Positions 8,782 through 16,826 of a stretch of DNA of 64,000 bases are shown here, one piece after another. How positions within the stretch are numbered: the stretch's first letter is position 1; every line of letters begins with the position of its first letter. The position numbers and the translations under genes were made by a program. The stretch lies in the NCBI RefSeq assembly GCF_030733265.1, contig NZ_JASHJI010000005.1:1-64000 (forward strand), written 5' to 3'. The notes under the pieces are model-generated. The model worked only from the letters and a program-made list of their open reading frames with translations, did no database searches and was not told where the DNA came from. This DNA comes from Roseibium sp. MMSF_3412. Its GTDB lineage: Bacteria > Pseudomonadota > Alphaproteobacteria > Rhizobiales > Stappiaceae.

Positions 8782-9348
8782 GTGGACAAACGGGACGAAT
8801 CGATGCGCGGATACTTTGCAATTGGAGCGGAAGGACTATCAAAACGCATGAATCTGGGCACCCTGATGAGATCGGCCCACGCCTTCGGCGCGAACTTCTT
8901 TTTCACCGTCGATGCGGATCAGAAAATCCGGTCTGCCCCCCCGTCCGATACGTCCAAGAGCCCGGGGCACCTGCCGGTCTTCACCTGGGACAGTGTCGAC
9001 ACGATGGACCTGCCGCGCGGCTGCCAGCTTGTCGGCATCGAACTGACCGACGAAGCCATTGACCTGCCCAGTTTCGGCCATCCGCTCCAGGCAGCCTATG
9101 TTCTGGGCCCGGAGCGGGGGTCTCTCTCCCCTGAGATGCTGGAGCGGTGCGACCACGTGGTTCGCATCCCGACCAAGTTCTGCGTGAACGTCGCCATGGC
9201 CGGCGCGATCGTCATGTATGACCGCCACCGCGCACTCGGACGCTACGCGGAACGTCCGGTCTCTTCCGGAGCCCCGACAAGCAAGCGCCCCAAGCATGTG
9301 AGCGGTGGCCCCGTCATGCGCAAGGGACGCAAGGTACCGGGCACCTGA
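8782..9348 (+). CDS. SpoU/TrmH family RNA 2'-O-methyltransferase
   Basis: A 188-residue SPOUT (trefoil-knot) methyltransferase using SAM. The three SpoU motifs are visible: motif 1 MNLGTLMRSAHAFGA with the catalytic Arg, motif 2 YVLGPERGSLS, and motif 3 IPTKFCVNVAMAGAIVMYD. It lacks an N-terminal substrate-binding domain, so it is a minimal SpoU, like TrmL-type enzymes. The exact RNA target (tRNA or rRNA) cannot be told from sequence. The GTG start at 8782 has AAGAGG 7 nt upstream. The last 30 residues are a basic tail (KRPKH, RKGRK) that could help RNA binding. Confidence 0.92.
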   Translation: MDKRDESMRGYFAIGAEGLSKRMNLGTLMRSAHAFGANFFFTVDADQKIRSAPPSDTSKSPGHLPVFTWDSVDTMDLPRGCQLVGIELTDEAIDLPSFGHPLQAAYVLGPERGSLSPEMLERCDHVVRIPTKFCVNVAMAGAIVMYDRHRALGRYAERPVSSGAPTSKRPKHVSGGPVMRKGRKVPGT

Positions 9349-9391
9349 CCCAGGCCGCAACGGCATCTGCCCTCGCCGCTGGGTTCACAGG

Positions 9392-10822
9392 TTATTTGCC
9401 GGCTGTCTTCAGCTTTGCAATCAACGAACGGCTCGCAATCCAGGCAAGCACCGCCATCATCGAAAAGGTCAGGAACAGCCAGGCGGACGAATTCGCCGTC
9501 GCGTCGATATCGTTGCGGGTGTTGAATCCCGTCTGATTGGCGACCAGTCCCGCAACGGCCGTCCCGAACGACACGGCGAACATCTGGATCGTCGACAGAG
9601 CGGACGCCGCGTTCTCCTTTTCCGACGGATCGGTGAATTGAAGCGCAAAGGTGTTCAGGTGGGGCCAGCTCAGACCGATGCCTGCGCCCACCACGATGAG
9701 CGCGAGCGAAAGCAGCCCGGCCAATCCTGCCCCGGTGGCGGCATAGGCTGGCGTCGCGACGGCCAGTACAAGTGTCCCTGCGAGCAGAACCGCCGGACCC
9801 GCGAATACCACACGATGCATGGTTTTCCCGGTAAATCGCGCGGAATAGACTTCGGCACAGGACCAGCCGATGGATATCAGGGCAGCGATATAGCCGGCCA
9901 GGAGCGGTGACAGCCCGTGCAGGCGCTGCAGGTAGAACGGCATGAAGAACTCGGCATTCACGCAGAAGATGAGCAGCGACATCACGGCGAACGACAGGAA
10001 CAACGGCGTTCCGCTTTTCATTGCTCCGCTTGGAAACAGCCGGATATCGGAGCTGTTTTCGCGGCGCATCAGGATGAGCACCAGGACAATGGACACCAGA
10101 ACACCAACGCCGGCACCGGCGACCGTGTCAGCGAGCGATCCGGTCGAAACCGCCAGGACGGCTCCGGCTAGCAACGCCAGCTGGCCAAAGGCAATAGGTC
10201 CGGCCTGCGGCAGCGTATCGCCAACGGTTGGCAACAAGCGCCAGGCAATCAACGAATAGACGGCCGTCACCGGGATCAGCGCGGCAAAGCCGCCGCGCCA
10301 GATGTCATACTCGGCAAACATGCCGCCGACTGCGGGCCCGAACAGCATGGCGATGCCCCAGGTTCCGGACAGAAGCGCCACGGCACGCGACCACAGACGC
10401 TCCGGATAGGCAAAGACAACCATTGCGTAGCAGAGAGTGAACATCATGCCGCCGCCCGCGCCCTGTACCGAGCGTCCGATCAGCATCACGGGCATGTCCG
10501 GAGCCAAGGCCGTGACCAGGCTGCCCAGGGCGAACACGGCGCCGGAAAGGGCAAAGGAACGTTTCACGTCCATCCGGTTCAGGATCTTGCCGGTTACTGC
10601 CGCGCTCAGGATCGCGGCCAGCGTGAACAAGGTGGCATTCCAGGCGTAAAGGCCCTGCCCTCCGATCTCGGCAACGATCGTCGGCAGCATGGTCGCCGAT
10701 ATGTTGATATTGATCGCATGCAGAATGATTCCGCCCGCCAGAACGGCCGAAACAGGGGCATGCACACCCCAGAGAACATCGCTCCACCGGGCTTCCCCGG
10801 ATTGCTCGAATGTGGCTGTCAT
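9392..10822 (-). CDS. MFS transporter (DHA-type drug/metabolite exporter)
   Basis: About 476 residues of almost continuous transmembrane helices, typical of a 14-helix DHA2-like major facilitator. The loop between helices 2 and 3 shows GKILNRMDVKRSF, a variant of the MFS motif A, and helix 4 carries IGRSVQGAGGGMMF, the DHA signature. Substrate is unknown; such proteins usually expel drugs or metabolites by proton antiport. ATG 10822 was taken as start. A TTG at 10861 with AGGGG 5 nt upstream is a serious alternative that adds 13 residues. No regulator is next to it. Confidence 0.9.
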   Translation of the reverse strand: MTATFEQSGEARWSDVLWGVHAPVSAVLAGGIILHAININISATMLPTIVAEIGGQGLYAWNATLFTLAAILSAAVTGKILNRMDVKRSFALSGAVFALGSLVTALAPDMPVMLIGRSVQGAGGGMMFTLCYAMVVFAYPERLWSRAVALLSGTWGIAMLFGPAVGGMFAEYDIWRGGFAALIPVTAVYSLIAWRLLPTVGDTLPQAGPIAFGQLALLAGAVLAVSTGSLADTVAGAGVGVLVSIVLVLILMRRENSSDIRLFPSGAMKSGTPLFLSFAVMSLLIFCVNAEFFMPFYLQRLHGLSPLLAGYIAALISIGWSCAEVYSARFTGKTMHRVVFAGPAVLLAGTLVLAVATPAYAATGAGLAGLLSLALIVVGAGIGLSWPHLNTFALQFTDPSEKENAASALSTIQMFAVSFGTAVAGLVANQTGFNTRNDIDATANSSAWLFLTFSMMAVLAWIASRSLIAKLKTAGK

Positions 10823-10998
10823 GAGTGGTTTATCTCTTTTTGAGAACAGGATTTCGCTCAATGCCGCCCCTAGCTAGTGGCTCAACCTAAGTTGAGGTCA
10901 AGAGCTGTTTTTGAGCATTCTGCGGCCACACACAGGCGCAAAGTCTTGCATTTGGCGGCAACGGGCGGTTTTCTTGGATGGATTGCCGGGGGACATCG

Positions 10999-12318
10999 AT
11001 GATTATTCGTTTCAAACATCTCTTGCGGACACTGTGTCTTTTGCTTTTTTTCCTGCCGTTCGGCGCAGCGCAGGCGTCGTCGGACAAGGTTGCGCTTATC
11101 ATTGGAAACGGCGCCTACCGGACAATGTCGACGCTGCGCAATCCTCCGAACGATGCCCATCTCATGAGCAGCAAGCTGTCGGGACTGGGCTTTGATGTCG
11201 TTCGTCTCATTGACGGGGACAAGGCCGCTTTTGCCGCGGCCCTCACCGAGTTCGGACGCAAGGCCCAGGGCGCAGACGTCGCGCTTGTCTATTATGCCGG
11301 GCACGGTGTTCAGGTGAACGGACGCAATTGGCTGCTTCCCGTCGACGCCGACATCATTGCTTCCACGGATCTTCCCGGCCAGGCGATCAAGGCAAACGAC
11401 CTTCTCGAGATCATGGAGATTTCCGGTGCACGGCTGAAGCTGGTCTTCTTCGATGCCTGCCGGAACAATCCCCTCCCGCGCTCCCTGTCCAGGGGAACCT
11501 CAAACGGGCTCGCGCGCCTGGAAGCCAACGCTGCCGGCATGATGATCGCCTTCGCGACCGCACCTGGCGATGTCGCGCTCGATGGCAGCGGAAACAACAG
11601 TCCGTTCACCGAGGCACTCGCCCGTTTGATCGACACGCCGGACCTTGAGGTGCGCCACCTGATGGGCAAGGTGCGCGAAAGCGTCTACGTGTCAACGGGT
11701 GAGCGCCAGCTTCCCTGGTTGAACGAGGCATTGATCGGTGAGTTTTACTTTGGCGGAAAGTCGGGATCCGGCGCGGCTCCGCCAACACAGCCGAAGGTCG
11801 CCGCACTCGCGCCCAGCACTCCCGAAACCACCCACAGACCGGTGCCCAGATTTGCCGGCAAGCACTGCGTTTCCGCGTCCGTTTCCGGCGGTTCTCTCGA
11901 CGTTTGCGCTAGCTCGATCCTGGATCCGCAATATGGCAACCGCTACGGTCCCAACAATCTTTTTGACGGCAACCTGGCAACTGCGTGGGTCGAGGGCGTT
12001 TCGGGCACCGGATCGGGGGAACGGATCGTGCTTGCCTTCGACCGGCCGCGGCAACTCGCCGGGTTTGAAATCGTCAACGGTTACACAAAAAACCGCGACA
12101 TCTTCGGCAAGAATGCAAGGGTCCGAACCGCCAGGGTGACGCTTTCAAGCGGAGACAGCCAGATCATATCGCTGCCGGACACCATGCGGGCAAGCAGCTT
12201 CAGCTTTGCGCAACCGGTCGAGGCGACCTGGCTTGAGTTGCAGATCGAAAGCGTTTTTCCCGGTTCCAGGTATACCGACACCGCCGTTTCGGAATTTGTT
12301 CCCGTATTCGCTGACTGA
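10999..12318 (+). CDS. Secreted caspase-like (C14) protein with C-terminal glycan-binding-like domain
   Basis: 439 residues: Sec signal peptide (1-27), caspase/metacaspase domain (about 29-255), a Pro/Thr-rich linker (255-288), and a C-terminal all-beta domain (290-439). The catalytic dyad is present: His102 in YYAGHG and Cys154 in FFDACRNNP. The C-terminal part, with CASSILDPQYG, NNLFDGNLATAWVEG and IVNGYTKN, matches what I recall of the 'NADase-type glycan-binding' discoidin-like module. The signal peptide places the enzyme in the periplasm or outside, unlike eukaryotic metacaspases. ATG 10999 has GGGGGA 7 nt upstream. Substrates of such bacterial caspase homologues are mostly unknown. A second one lies at 55180-56565. 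Confidence 0.9.
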   Translation: MIIRFKHLLRTLCLLLFFLPFGAAQASSDKVALIIGNGAYRTMSTLRNPPNDAHLMSSKLSGLGFDVVRLIDGDKAAFAAALTEFGRKAQGADVALVYYAGHGVQVNGRNWLLPVDADIIASTDLPGQAIKANDLLEIMEISGARLKLVFFDACRNNPLPRSLSRGTSNGLARLEANAAGMMIAFATAPGDVALDGSGNNSPFTEALARLIDTPDLEVRHLMGKVRESVYVSTGERQLPWLNEALIGEFYFGGKSGSGAAPPTQPKVAALAPSTPETTHRPVPRFAGKHCVSASVSGGSLDVCASSILDPQYGNRYGPNNLFDGNLATAWVEGVSGTGSGERIVLAFDRPRQLAGFEIVNGYTKNRDIFGKNARVRTARVTLSSGDSQIISLPDTMRASSFSFAQPVEATWLELQIESVFPGSRYTDTAVSEFVPVFAD

Positions 12319-12331
12319 TGCGCGGACGGGA

Positions 12332-13057
12332 TTATCTCCTGTCGATGGCAAAATTGAACGAACGGCCGGGAAACGGCTCTTTCGTCAAGGTAAAGTGCCA
12401 CCACTCACCCGGGTAGTTGCGAAATCCACCTTTGCGCATGAGCGCGACGAGGTCCCGGCGGTAAGCCTGCGCCGTCTTTGAAACCGCGTCGGAATCGGTT
12501 CGGCTTGCCGGGTCAAAACAGTCAAACGGCGTTCCGAAATCGATCGTCCCCCTGTCGCTTCGTGCGCAGACACGGTTGGCTTCGCTTGGCGGCCGTGCAG
12601 AAGCAAGGGAATCGAGACCCACATCGACTGTCGAGCCGCGCGCATGACTGCTCCTGGCACCGATATAGCCCTGACGAATCAGTTGTGATCTCGAGACATT
12701 CGGAAAGTAGGCCGGATCGGTCCCCTTGCCCGCTGCGACCCAGGCAACCATCGCGTCCACGGCACTTTGCGGCCGGTAGCAGTCGAACACCACAAGAGAA
12801 TATCCCTTGCTGACAGCCGTGTTCTGCACCTTGCCGAGCGCTTTTGCAGCAGCTTCGGTCAGAACACATTCACCGGCATTGTATCCCGGCAACCGTTTGC
12901 GCATGAAATTTTTCCGGCCCGCATACCGGATTTCCTGGCGGATATCGGGAACGTAGTCCTTGAGATAGACAAACCCGTCGGGAAGAGAACCGGCCCGGCT
13001 CGGAACACCGAAAAGCAGCGAGACAGCGAGAGCTGCGCACGCCTGCCTAATCCACAT
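12332..13057 (-). CDS. D-alanyl-D-alanine dipeptidase (VanX/DdpX family, M15D)
   Basis: A 241-residue secreted zinc dipeptidase that would cleave D-Ala-D-Ala. The zinc ligands are in the expected motifs: SSHARGSTVDVGL gives His138 and Asp145, and GEWWHF gives the general-base Glu218 and ligand His221. Arg95 in FDCYRPQ matches the conserved active-site Arg of VanX. The signal peptide (1-22) puts it in the periplasm, as for DdpX, where it may recycle wall dipeptides rather than give vancomycin resistance. Its start overlaps the end of the ECF sigma gene by 11 nt, so translation is probably coupled. No vanH/vanA genes are near. Confidence 0.92.
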   Translation of the reverse strand: MWIRQACAALAVSLLFGVPSRAGSLPDGFVYLKDYVPDIRQEIRYAGRKNFMRKRLPGYNAGECVLTEAAAKALGKVQNTAVSKGYSLVVFDCYRPQSAVDAMVAWVAAGKGTDPAYFPNVSRSQLIRQGYIGARSSHARGSTVDVGLDSLASARPPSEANRVCARSDRGTIDFGTPFDCFDPASRTDSDAVSKTAQAYRRDLVALMRKGGFRNYPGEWWHFTLTKEPFPGRSFNFAIDRR

Positions 13058-13613
13058 CGACCGCCTCGTCGGCTTCGATCAGCTGACGCAGCCTGCCGAA
13101 GGCAAGACGTATACGCGACTTCACCGTTCCAAGCGGCAGTCCGGTCGTCTCGGAAATCTCGCTGTGGGACTGGCCGAGGAAAAACGCCAGCCTGACAACT
13201 TCCATCTGCTCTTCGGGGAGCTTGGTGATTGCGGCCCTCACGCGCTCTTCGCGCAGCCGGGCGTCCATCTCTTCCGAAACGTCGGGGAGCGGTGCCGGCT
13301 GAAGCGCGGGTTCTTCCGGATCCAGGTCAGCGGTCTTTTGCCGCCGCAGACGGTCGATGCGCCGATTGCGCGCCACGCGAAACAGCCAGGTGCTTGCGGA
13401 CGATTTCCTTGGATCGAATAGATCGGCCTTGCGCCAGAGCGTCACCATGACGTCCTGCGCAATTTCTTCCGCCACCGCCGCGTCCGCGCCTTGCTTCATC
13501 AGATAGCCCTTCAGTCGCGGAGCGAAATGATCAAACAATTCAACAAAAGCGTTCTTGTCGCGGTCAGCCGCGACCTTCACGATCAGTTCGGAAAAATACT
13601 GCGCTTGCACCAA
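13047..13613 (-). CDS. ECF-type RNA polymerase sigma factor
   Basis: 188 residues with both ECF domains. Region 2 has LMKQGADAAVAEEIAQDVM and the RVARNRRIDRLRR helix that melts and reads the -10 element. Region 4 has the PEEQMEVVRLAFFLG helix and the helix-turn-helix LPLGTVKSRIR. The two are joined by an acidic Pro-rich linker. No anti-sigma factor follows; instead a VanX-type dipeptidase overlaps the 3' end by 11 nt. The regulatory partner must therefore be elsewhere or be replaced by another mechanism. The linked dipeptidase suggests an envelope-stress role; this is inference. Confidence 0.93.
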   Translation of the reverse strand: MVQAQYFSELIVKVAADRDKNAFVELFDHFAPRLKGYLMKQGADAAVAEEIAQDVMVTLWRKADLFDPRKSSASTWLFRVARNRRIDRLRRQKTADLDPEEPALQPAPLPDVSEEMDARLREERVRAAITKLPEEQMEVVRLAFFLGQSHSEISETTGLPLGTVKSRIRLAFGRLRQLIEADEAVDVD

Positions 13614-13810
13614 AAGCTGTCATGCTCCCTGTCCGACCCTATTCTTTAGCAGGTTCGAAACTTTTCGAAAGAGGGTTCAGGCGTTTCTGCCACACTGTTG
13701 CCGCGTTTAACCGCAAGAGCCAATAGGGGAAACAGGAATAATCGAATTCAAACGGCAGGAACGTCAAAAACCCGCAATTGCCTGGCCAAGGCTTCAACCC
13801 TTTCGTAACC

Positions 13811-13833
13811 AGCTTTAAGTTATCATTAAAGCT
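13811..13833. promoter_or_regulatory. Inverted repeat upstream of the IalB-like gene
   Basis: AGCTTTAA (13811-13818) and TTAAAGCT (13826-13833) form perfect 8-bp arms around a 7-nt spacer, 60 bp upstream of the gene start. It could be an operator or a promoter-region cruciform. Function is inferred only from position and symmetry. Confidence 0.4.
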
Positions 13834-13892
13834 AGGTTTATAAGACAGACGGCAATTGCATCAAATTTGACGAAAACTCATAGCCAGATGGT

Positions 13893-14408
13893 GTGGAGAT
13901 GATGAAAGCAAAATCGCTGGTACTGGCCCTCGCAGGCCTGGCCGTTTCAAGTGCAGCAGCTTTCGCGCAGACCCCGACGCTTTTGAAGCAACACAAGGAC
14001 TGGGCGGCTTATACGACGCCAAGCGGTGGCGGCAAGGTCTGCTACGCGCTCACGAAGCCGACAACCATGCTGCCGGGTGACCGGAATCACGGTGAGGTCT
14101 TTTTCTTCGTGACGTCGCGCCCTGCGGAAGGCGTCTCTTCCGAACCGAGCCTCGTGGTCGGATATCCGTTCAAGGACAAATCCTCCGTCAACGTCGACGT
14201 TGACGGAAAGGCCTTTACGCTTTTCACCAACAACGACGGAGCCTGGGTCGAAAACGCAGCGACCGAAACCCAGCTCGTTGCCGCGATGAAGGCGGGCCGC
14301 GAAATGACGGTGAACGGTGAATCGAGCCGCGGAACCCGGACGACCTACAAGTTTTCGCTGTCCGGCGTCACCGCAGCCATTGATACGGCTGCACAGGCCT
14401 GCCGCTAA
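13893..14408 (+). CDS. Invasion-associated locus B (IalB) family protein
   Basis: A secreted protein of about 170 residues with a Sec signal ending in AAAFAQ. The mature part shows the IalB pattern: KDWAAYTTPSGGGKVCYALTK with the first conserved Cys, FFFVTSRP, then VVGYPFKDKSSVNVDVDGK, FTLFTNNDGAWVE, AMKAGREM and a TYKFSLSG strand ending in a second Cys (AQACR). The name comes from Bartonella, where IalB is linked to red-cell invasion. In free-living relatives the function is unknown and probably envelope-related. The start is uncertain among GTG 13893, ATG 13899 and ATG 13902. Confidence 0.85.
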   Translation: MEMMKAKSLVLALAGLAVSSAAAFAQTPTLLKQHKDWAAYTTPSGGGKVCYALTKPTTMLPGDRNHGEVFFFVTSRPAEGVSSEPSLVVGYPFKDKSSVNVDVDGKAFTLFTNNDGAWVENAATETQLVAAMKAGREMTVNGESSRGTRTTYKFSLSGVTAAIDTAAQACR

Positions 14409-14437
14409 AAAAGCGACTTTCCGTTTCGGAACTGCCT

Positions 14438-14457
14438 CGGCCGGAGCCATCCGGCCG
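14438..14457. terminator. GC-rich hairpin after the IalB-like gene
   Basis: CGGCCGGA (14438-14445) and TCCGGCCG (14450-14457) form an 8-bp perfect stem with a 4-nt loop 30 nt after the stop codon. There is no T-run right after it, so it may stabilise the mRNA 3' end or be a weak terminator. Confidence 0.4.
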
Positions 14458-14622
14458 GGTGCCGTCATTGCACGCGCCCGGGATTGCCTGGCACCTTGAT
14501 TTTTCAGCTCATATGTGGTTTTGGAAGCTTTCAAAACAGGGCCTGCCGATGCAGGCGGTCCGGCTGCCGCGGCTGCGTGAAGCATCGCATTGAAGAGCGC
14601 CGGACACGAAACGGACCACAAC

Positions 14623-15846
14623 ATGGCACTCACGCTCGACATCGCGCGGGATAATCCGAACGCGCCAACGGTGACTGCAACGGCAGCACAAACCATATCC
14701 GGAGAAGAAAAACCGACGCTTGTGGGTCTTTCACGCGAGGAACTCGGCGAAGCGCTCGGCACGATCGGCGTGCCGCAGAAACAGTGGCGCATGCGCGCCT
14801 CCCAGCTCTGGCACTGGCTTTATGTGCGCGGCGTCTCCGACTTTTCCGAGATGACGAACATAGCCAAGGACCTGCGCCGGCAACTGGACGAGGCCTTCAC
14901 CATCGCCCGCCCGGAGATCGTTTCCGAGCAGATCTCGGTCGATGGCACCCGCAAATGGCTTTTTCGGTTCCCGCCACGCGGTGCCGGCCGTCCGGTCGAG
15001 GTTGAAACTGTTTACATTCCCGAAGAGGGGCGCGGCACGCTTTGCGTTTCGTCGCAGGTCGGCTGCACACTGACATGCACCTTCTGCCACACCGGAACGC
15101 AGAAGCTGGTCCGCAACCTCACCTCAGAGGAAATTCTGTCACAGGTGCTCATGGCGCGTGACCGTCTTGGCGACTTTCCCGATGCCGACACGCCGCAAGG
15201 TGCCATCGTCCCGAGCGAGGGCCGCCTTGTGTCCAATATCGTCATGATGGGCATGGGCGAACCGCTCTACAATTTCGACAACGTCAAGAAGGCGCTTCTG
15301 ATCGCCTCCGACGGCGATGGCCTGTCGCTCTCCAAGCGCCGCATCACCTTGTCGACATCAGGTGTCGTGCCGGAAATTTTCCGCACCGGAGACGAAATAG
15401 GCTGCATGCTGGCGATCTCGCTCCATGCCGTCCGCGACGATCTTCGCGACGTTCTGGTTCCGATCAACAAGAAGTGGAACATCGAGGCACTGCTTGACGC
15501 CTGCCGCAATTATCCGGGGCTTTCAAACGCCAAGCGGATCACGTTTGAATATGTGATGCTGAAGGGCGTCAACGACAGCAACCAGGACGCCCTGGACCTT
15601 GTGCGCTTGCTCAAGGGCATTCCGGCCAAGATCAATCTCATCCCGTTCAATCCCTGGCCGGGCTCCGAATATGAATGCTCGGACTGGGAGCGGATCGAGG
15701 AATTCGCGGACATCGTCAATCGGGCCGGATATGCTTCGCCCATTCGCACACCGCGTGGCCGCGACATCTTTGCCGCGTGCGGGCAGCTCAAGTCGGCGTC
15801 CGAGCGCATGCGCAAGAAAGACCGTGAAGCGCTCGCTGCGTCCTGA
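14623..15846 (+). CDS. rlmN: Dual-specificity 23S rRNA/tRNA adenine-C2 methyltransferase RlmN
   Basis: A radical-SAM enzyme of 407 residues that methylates C2 of A2503 in 23S rRNA and A37 in some tRNAs. The iron-sulfur cysteines are in CTLTCTFC (Cys148, Cys152, Cys155). The N-terminal helical domain has the [14 protein letters not shown] segment, and the C-terminal [12 protein letters not shown] carries the Cys that forms the methyl transfer intermediate. [12 protein letters not shown] is also typical. The first 30 residues before the fold are weakly structured. ATG 14623 is preferred over the TTG at 14590. Confidence 0.96.
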   Translation: MALTLDIARDNPNAPTVTATAAQTISGEEKPTLVGLSREELGEALGTIGVPQKQWRMRASQLWHWLYVRGVSDFSEMTNIAKDLRRQLDEAFTIARPEIVSEQISVDGTRKWLFRFPPRGAGRPVEVETVYIPEEGRGTLCVSSQVGCTLTCTFCHTGTQKLVRNLTSEEILSQVLMARDRLGDFPDADTPQGAIVPSEGRLVSNIVMMGMGEPLYNFDNVKKALLIASDGDGLSLSKRRITLSTSGVVPEIFRTGDEIGCMLAISLHAVRDDLRDVLVPINKKWNIEALLDACRNYPGLSNAKRITFEYVMLKGVNDSNQDALDLVRLLKGIPAKINLIPFNPWPGSEYECSDWERIEEFADIVNRAGYASPIRTPRGRDIFAACGQLKSASERMRKKDREALAAS

Positions 15847-16142
15847 TCAGTCCGCAACATCTGTCTGATGTTCCCGAAATGGAGTTGCCGGAGGGCTTCT
15901 TCAATCTCTCCGCGGCGTGCCATGGTAGTTTTACCGATCACTGCCCACCCCGGAAAAGACGGTCAACTGGCGTCAGCCATGCCACGACGCTCCCGAAAGC
16001 GCACGGAGCCGATAACGACGACACACAAGGCAGTGAAGTAACTCGTTTCTTAAAAGTCTTTACCGGAAGCTTGTATTACCATTGGCAGCGACCACTTCAC
16101 CTGCACAGGCCCTGAAGCCGATTTTTGCGAAGGAAGTGCATT
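15847..16142. other. Intergenic region between rlmN and the P460 gene
   Basis: 296 bp without a supportable gene on either strand. No hairpin with a T-run was found after rlmN. It carries the leader and ribosome binding site (GGAAG) of the cytochrome P460 gene. Confidence 0.5.
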
Positions 16143-16751
16143 ATGAGCAAAACCGTTTTGATTTTTGTGGCCCTGCTAATTCTGTCTGCGGTTCTCGTGG
16201 ACGCGCTGGCGCAATCGGAGCCGTCCGACAGTCACATCGCGATCGAGGACCCGGCCGAACTGACCAAGGAAGAGGCTCGCCGCATCTACGATGACCTGAA
16301 GACCCGTATGGCCGGGCTCTACGCGGCATCGGAACTGGATGAAATCGGGAACTACCAGTCCTGGGAGATCTTCAACGACGCCCCCTTTGTCTCCGCGACC
16401 CATGGCCAGCGCTATGTCAACAATTATGCCAACGCCATTGCGGTCAACTACGCGGTGTTGAAAGAAGGTGAAAAGCTGCCGGTCGGCTCGGTTCTGGCGA
16501 AGGACAGCATCACCGTTACCGGTGACGGCCGAGTTTTCCCGGGAGCCATGTTCGGAATGGAAAAATTGCCCGCCGGCACAAACCCGGAGACCGCCGACTG
16601 GCGCTACTTCATGGTGATACCGGACGGATCGATCTTCGGCGACACGACCGGAGACAATCCCCACCTCATGGCCTATTGCCACGATTGCCACCTGGGTGTG
16701 GCCGAGCGGGACTTCACGTTCTTCGTGCCTGAGGAATACCGGATCCAATAG
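16143..16751 (+). CDS. Cytochrome P460 family c-type haem protein
   Basis: 202 residues with an N-terminal signal peptide or membrane anchor (residues 1-24). The body carries P460-domain features: QRYVNNYANAIA, GEKLPVGSVLAKDSI, VFPGAMFGMEKL and ADWRYFMVIPDGSIFG. The haem-c motif CHDCH at 179-183 near the C-terminus is the CxxCH site, followed by FTFFVPEEYR. Family members include hydroxylamine- or NO-oxidising enzymes of nitrifiers, but many homologues in heterotrophs have no known role. It stands alone, with no cytochrome partner gene, and ends in a bidirectional terminator shared with the convergent operon. Confidence 0.88.
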   Translation: MSKTVLIFVALLILSAVLVDALAQSEPSDSHIAIEDPAELTKEEARRIYDDLKTRMAGLYAASELDEIGNYQSWEIFNDAPFVSATHGQRYVNNYANAIAVNYAVLKEGEKLPVGSVLAKDSITVTGDGRVFPGAMFGMEKLPAGTNPETADWRYFMVIPDGSIFGDTTGDNPHLMAYCHDCHLGVAERDFTFFVPEEYRIQ

Positions 16752-16773
16752 CAGATATGGATGTGTCGCCACG

Positions 16774-16806
16774 AAAAAGGCCGCCCTGAGGCGGCCTTTT
16801 GTTTTG
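16774..16806. terminator. Bidirectional rho-independent terminator
   Basis: AAAAAGGCCGCC (16774-16785), loop CTGA, then GGCGGCCTTTTGTTTT: an 8-bp GC-rich stem with an A-run before and a T-run after it. It serves both the cytochrome P460 gene (plus strand) and the molybdenum hydroxylase genes (minus strand). Confidence 0.92.
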
Positions 16807-16826
16807 CACGGCTGTGTCGGAGAGGA

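Noticed and set aside
12332-13057. Vancomycin resistance gene vanX
   Set aside because: The family match is right, but a signal peptide, an alphaproteobacterial setting and the absence of vanH/vanA point to a wall-recycling role like DdpX.
15510-15941. Minus-strand frame starting near 15941 with a protein-like N-terminus
   Set aside because: It overlaps the 3' end of rlmN for most of its length and shows no domain; treated as a shadow.
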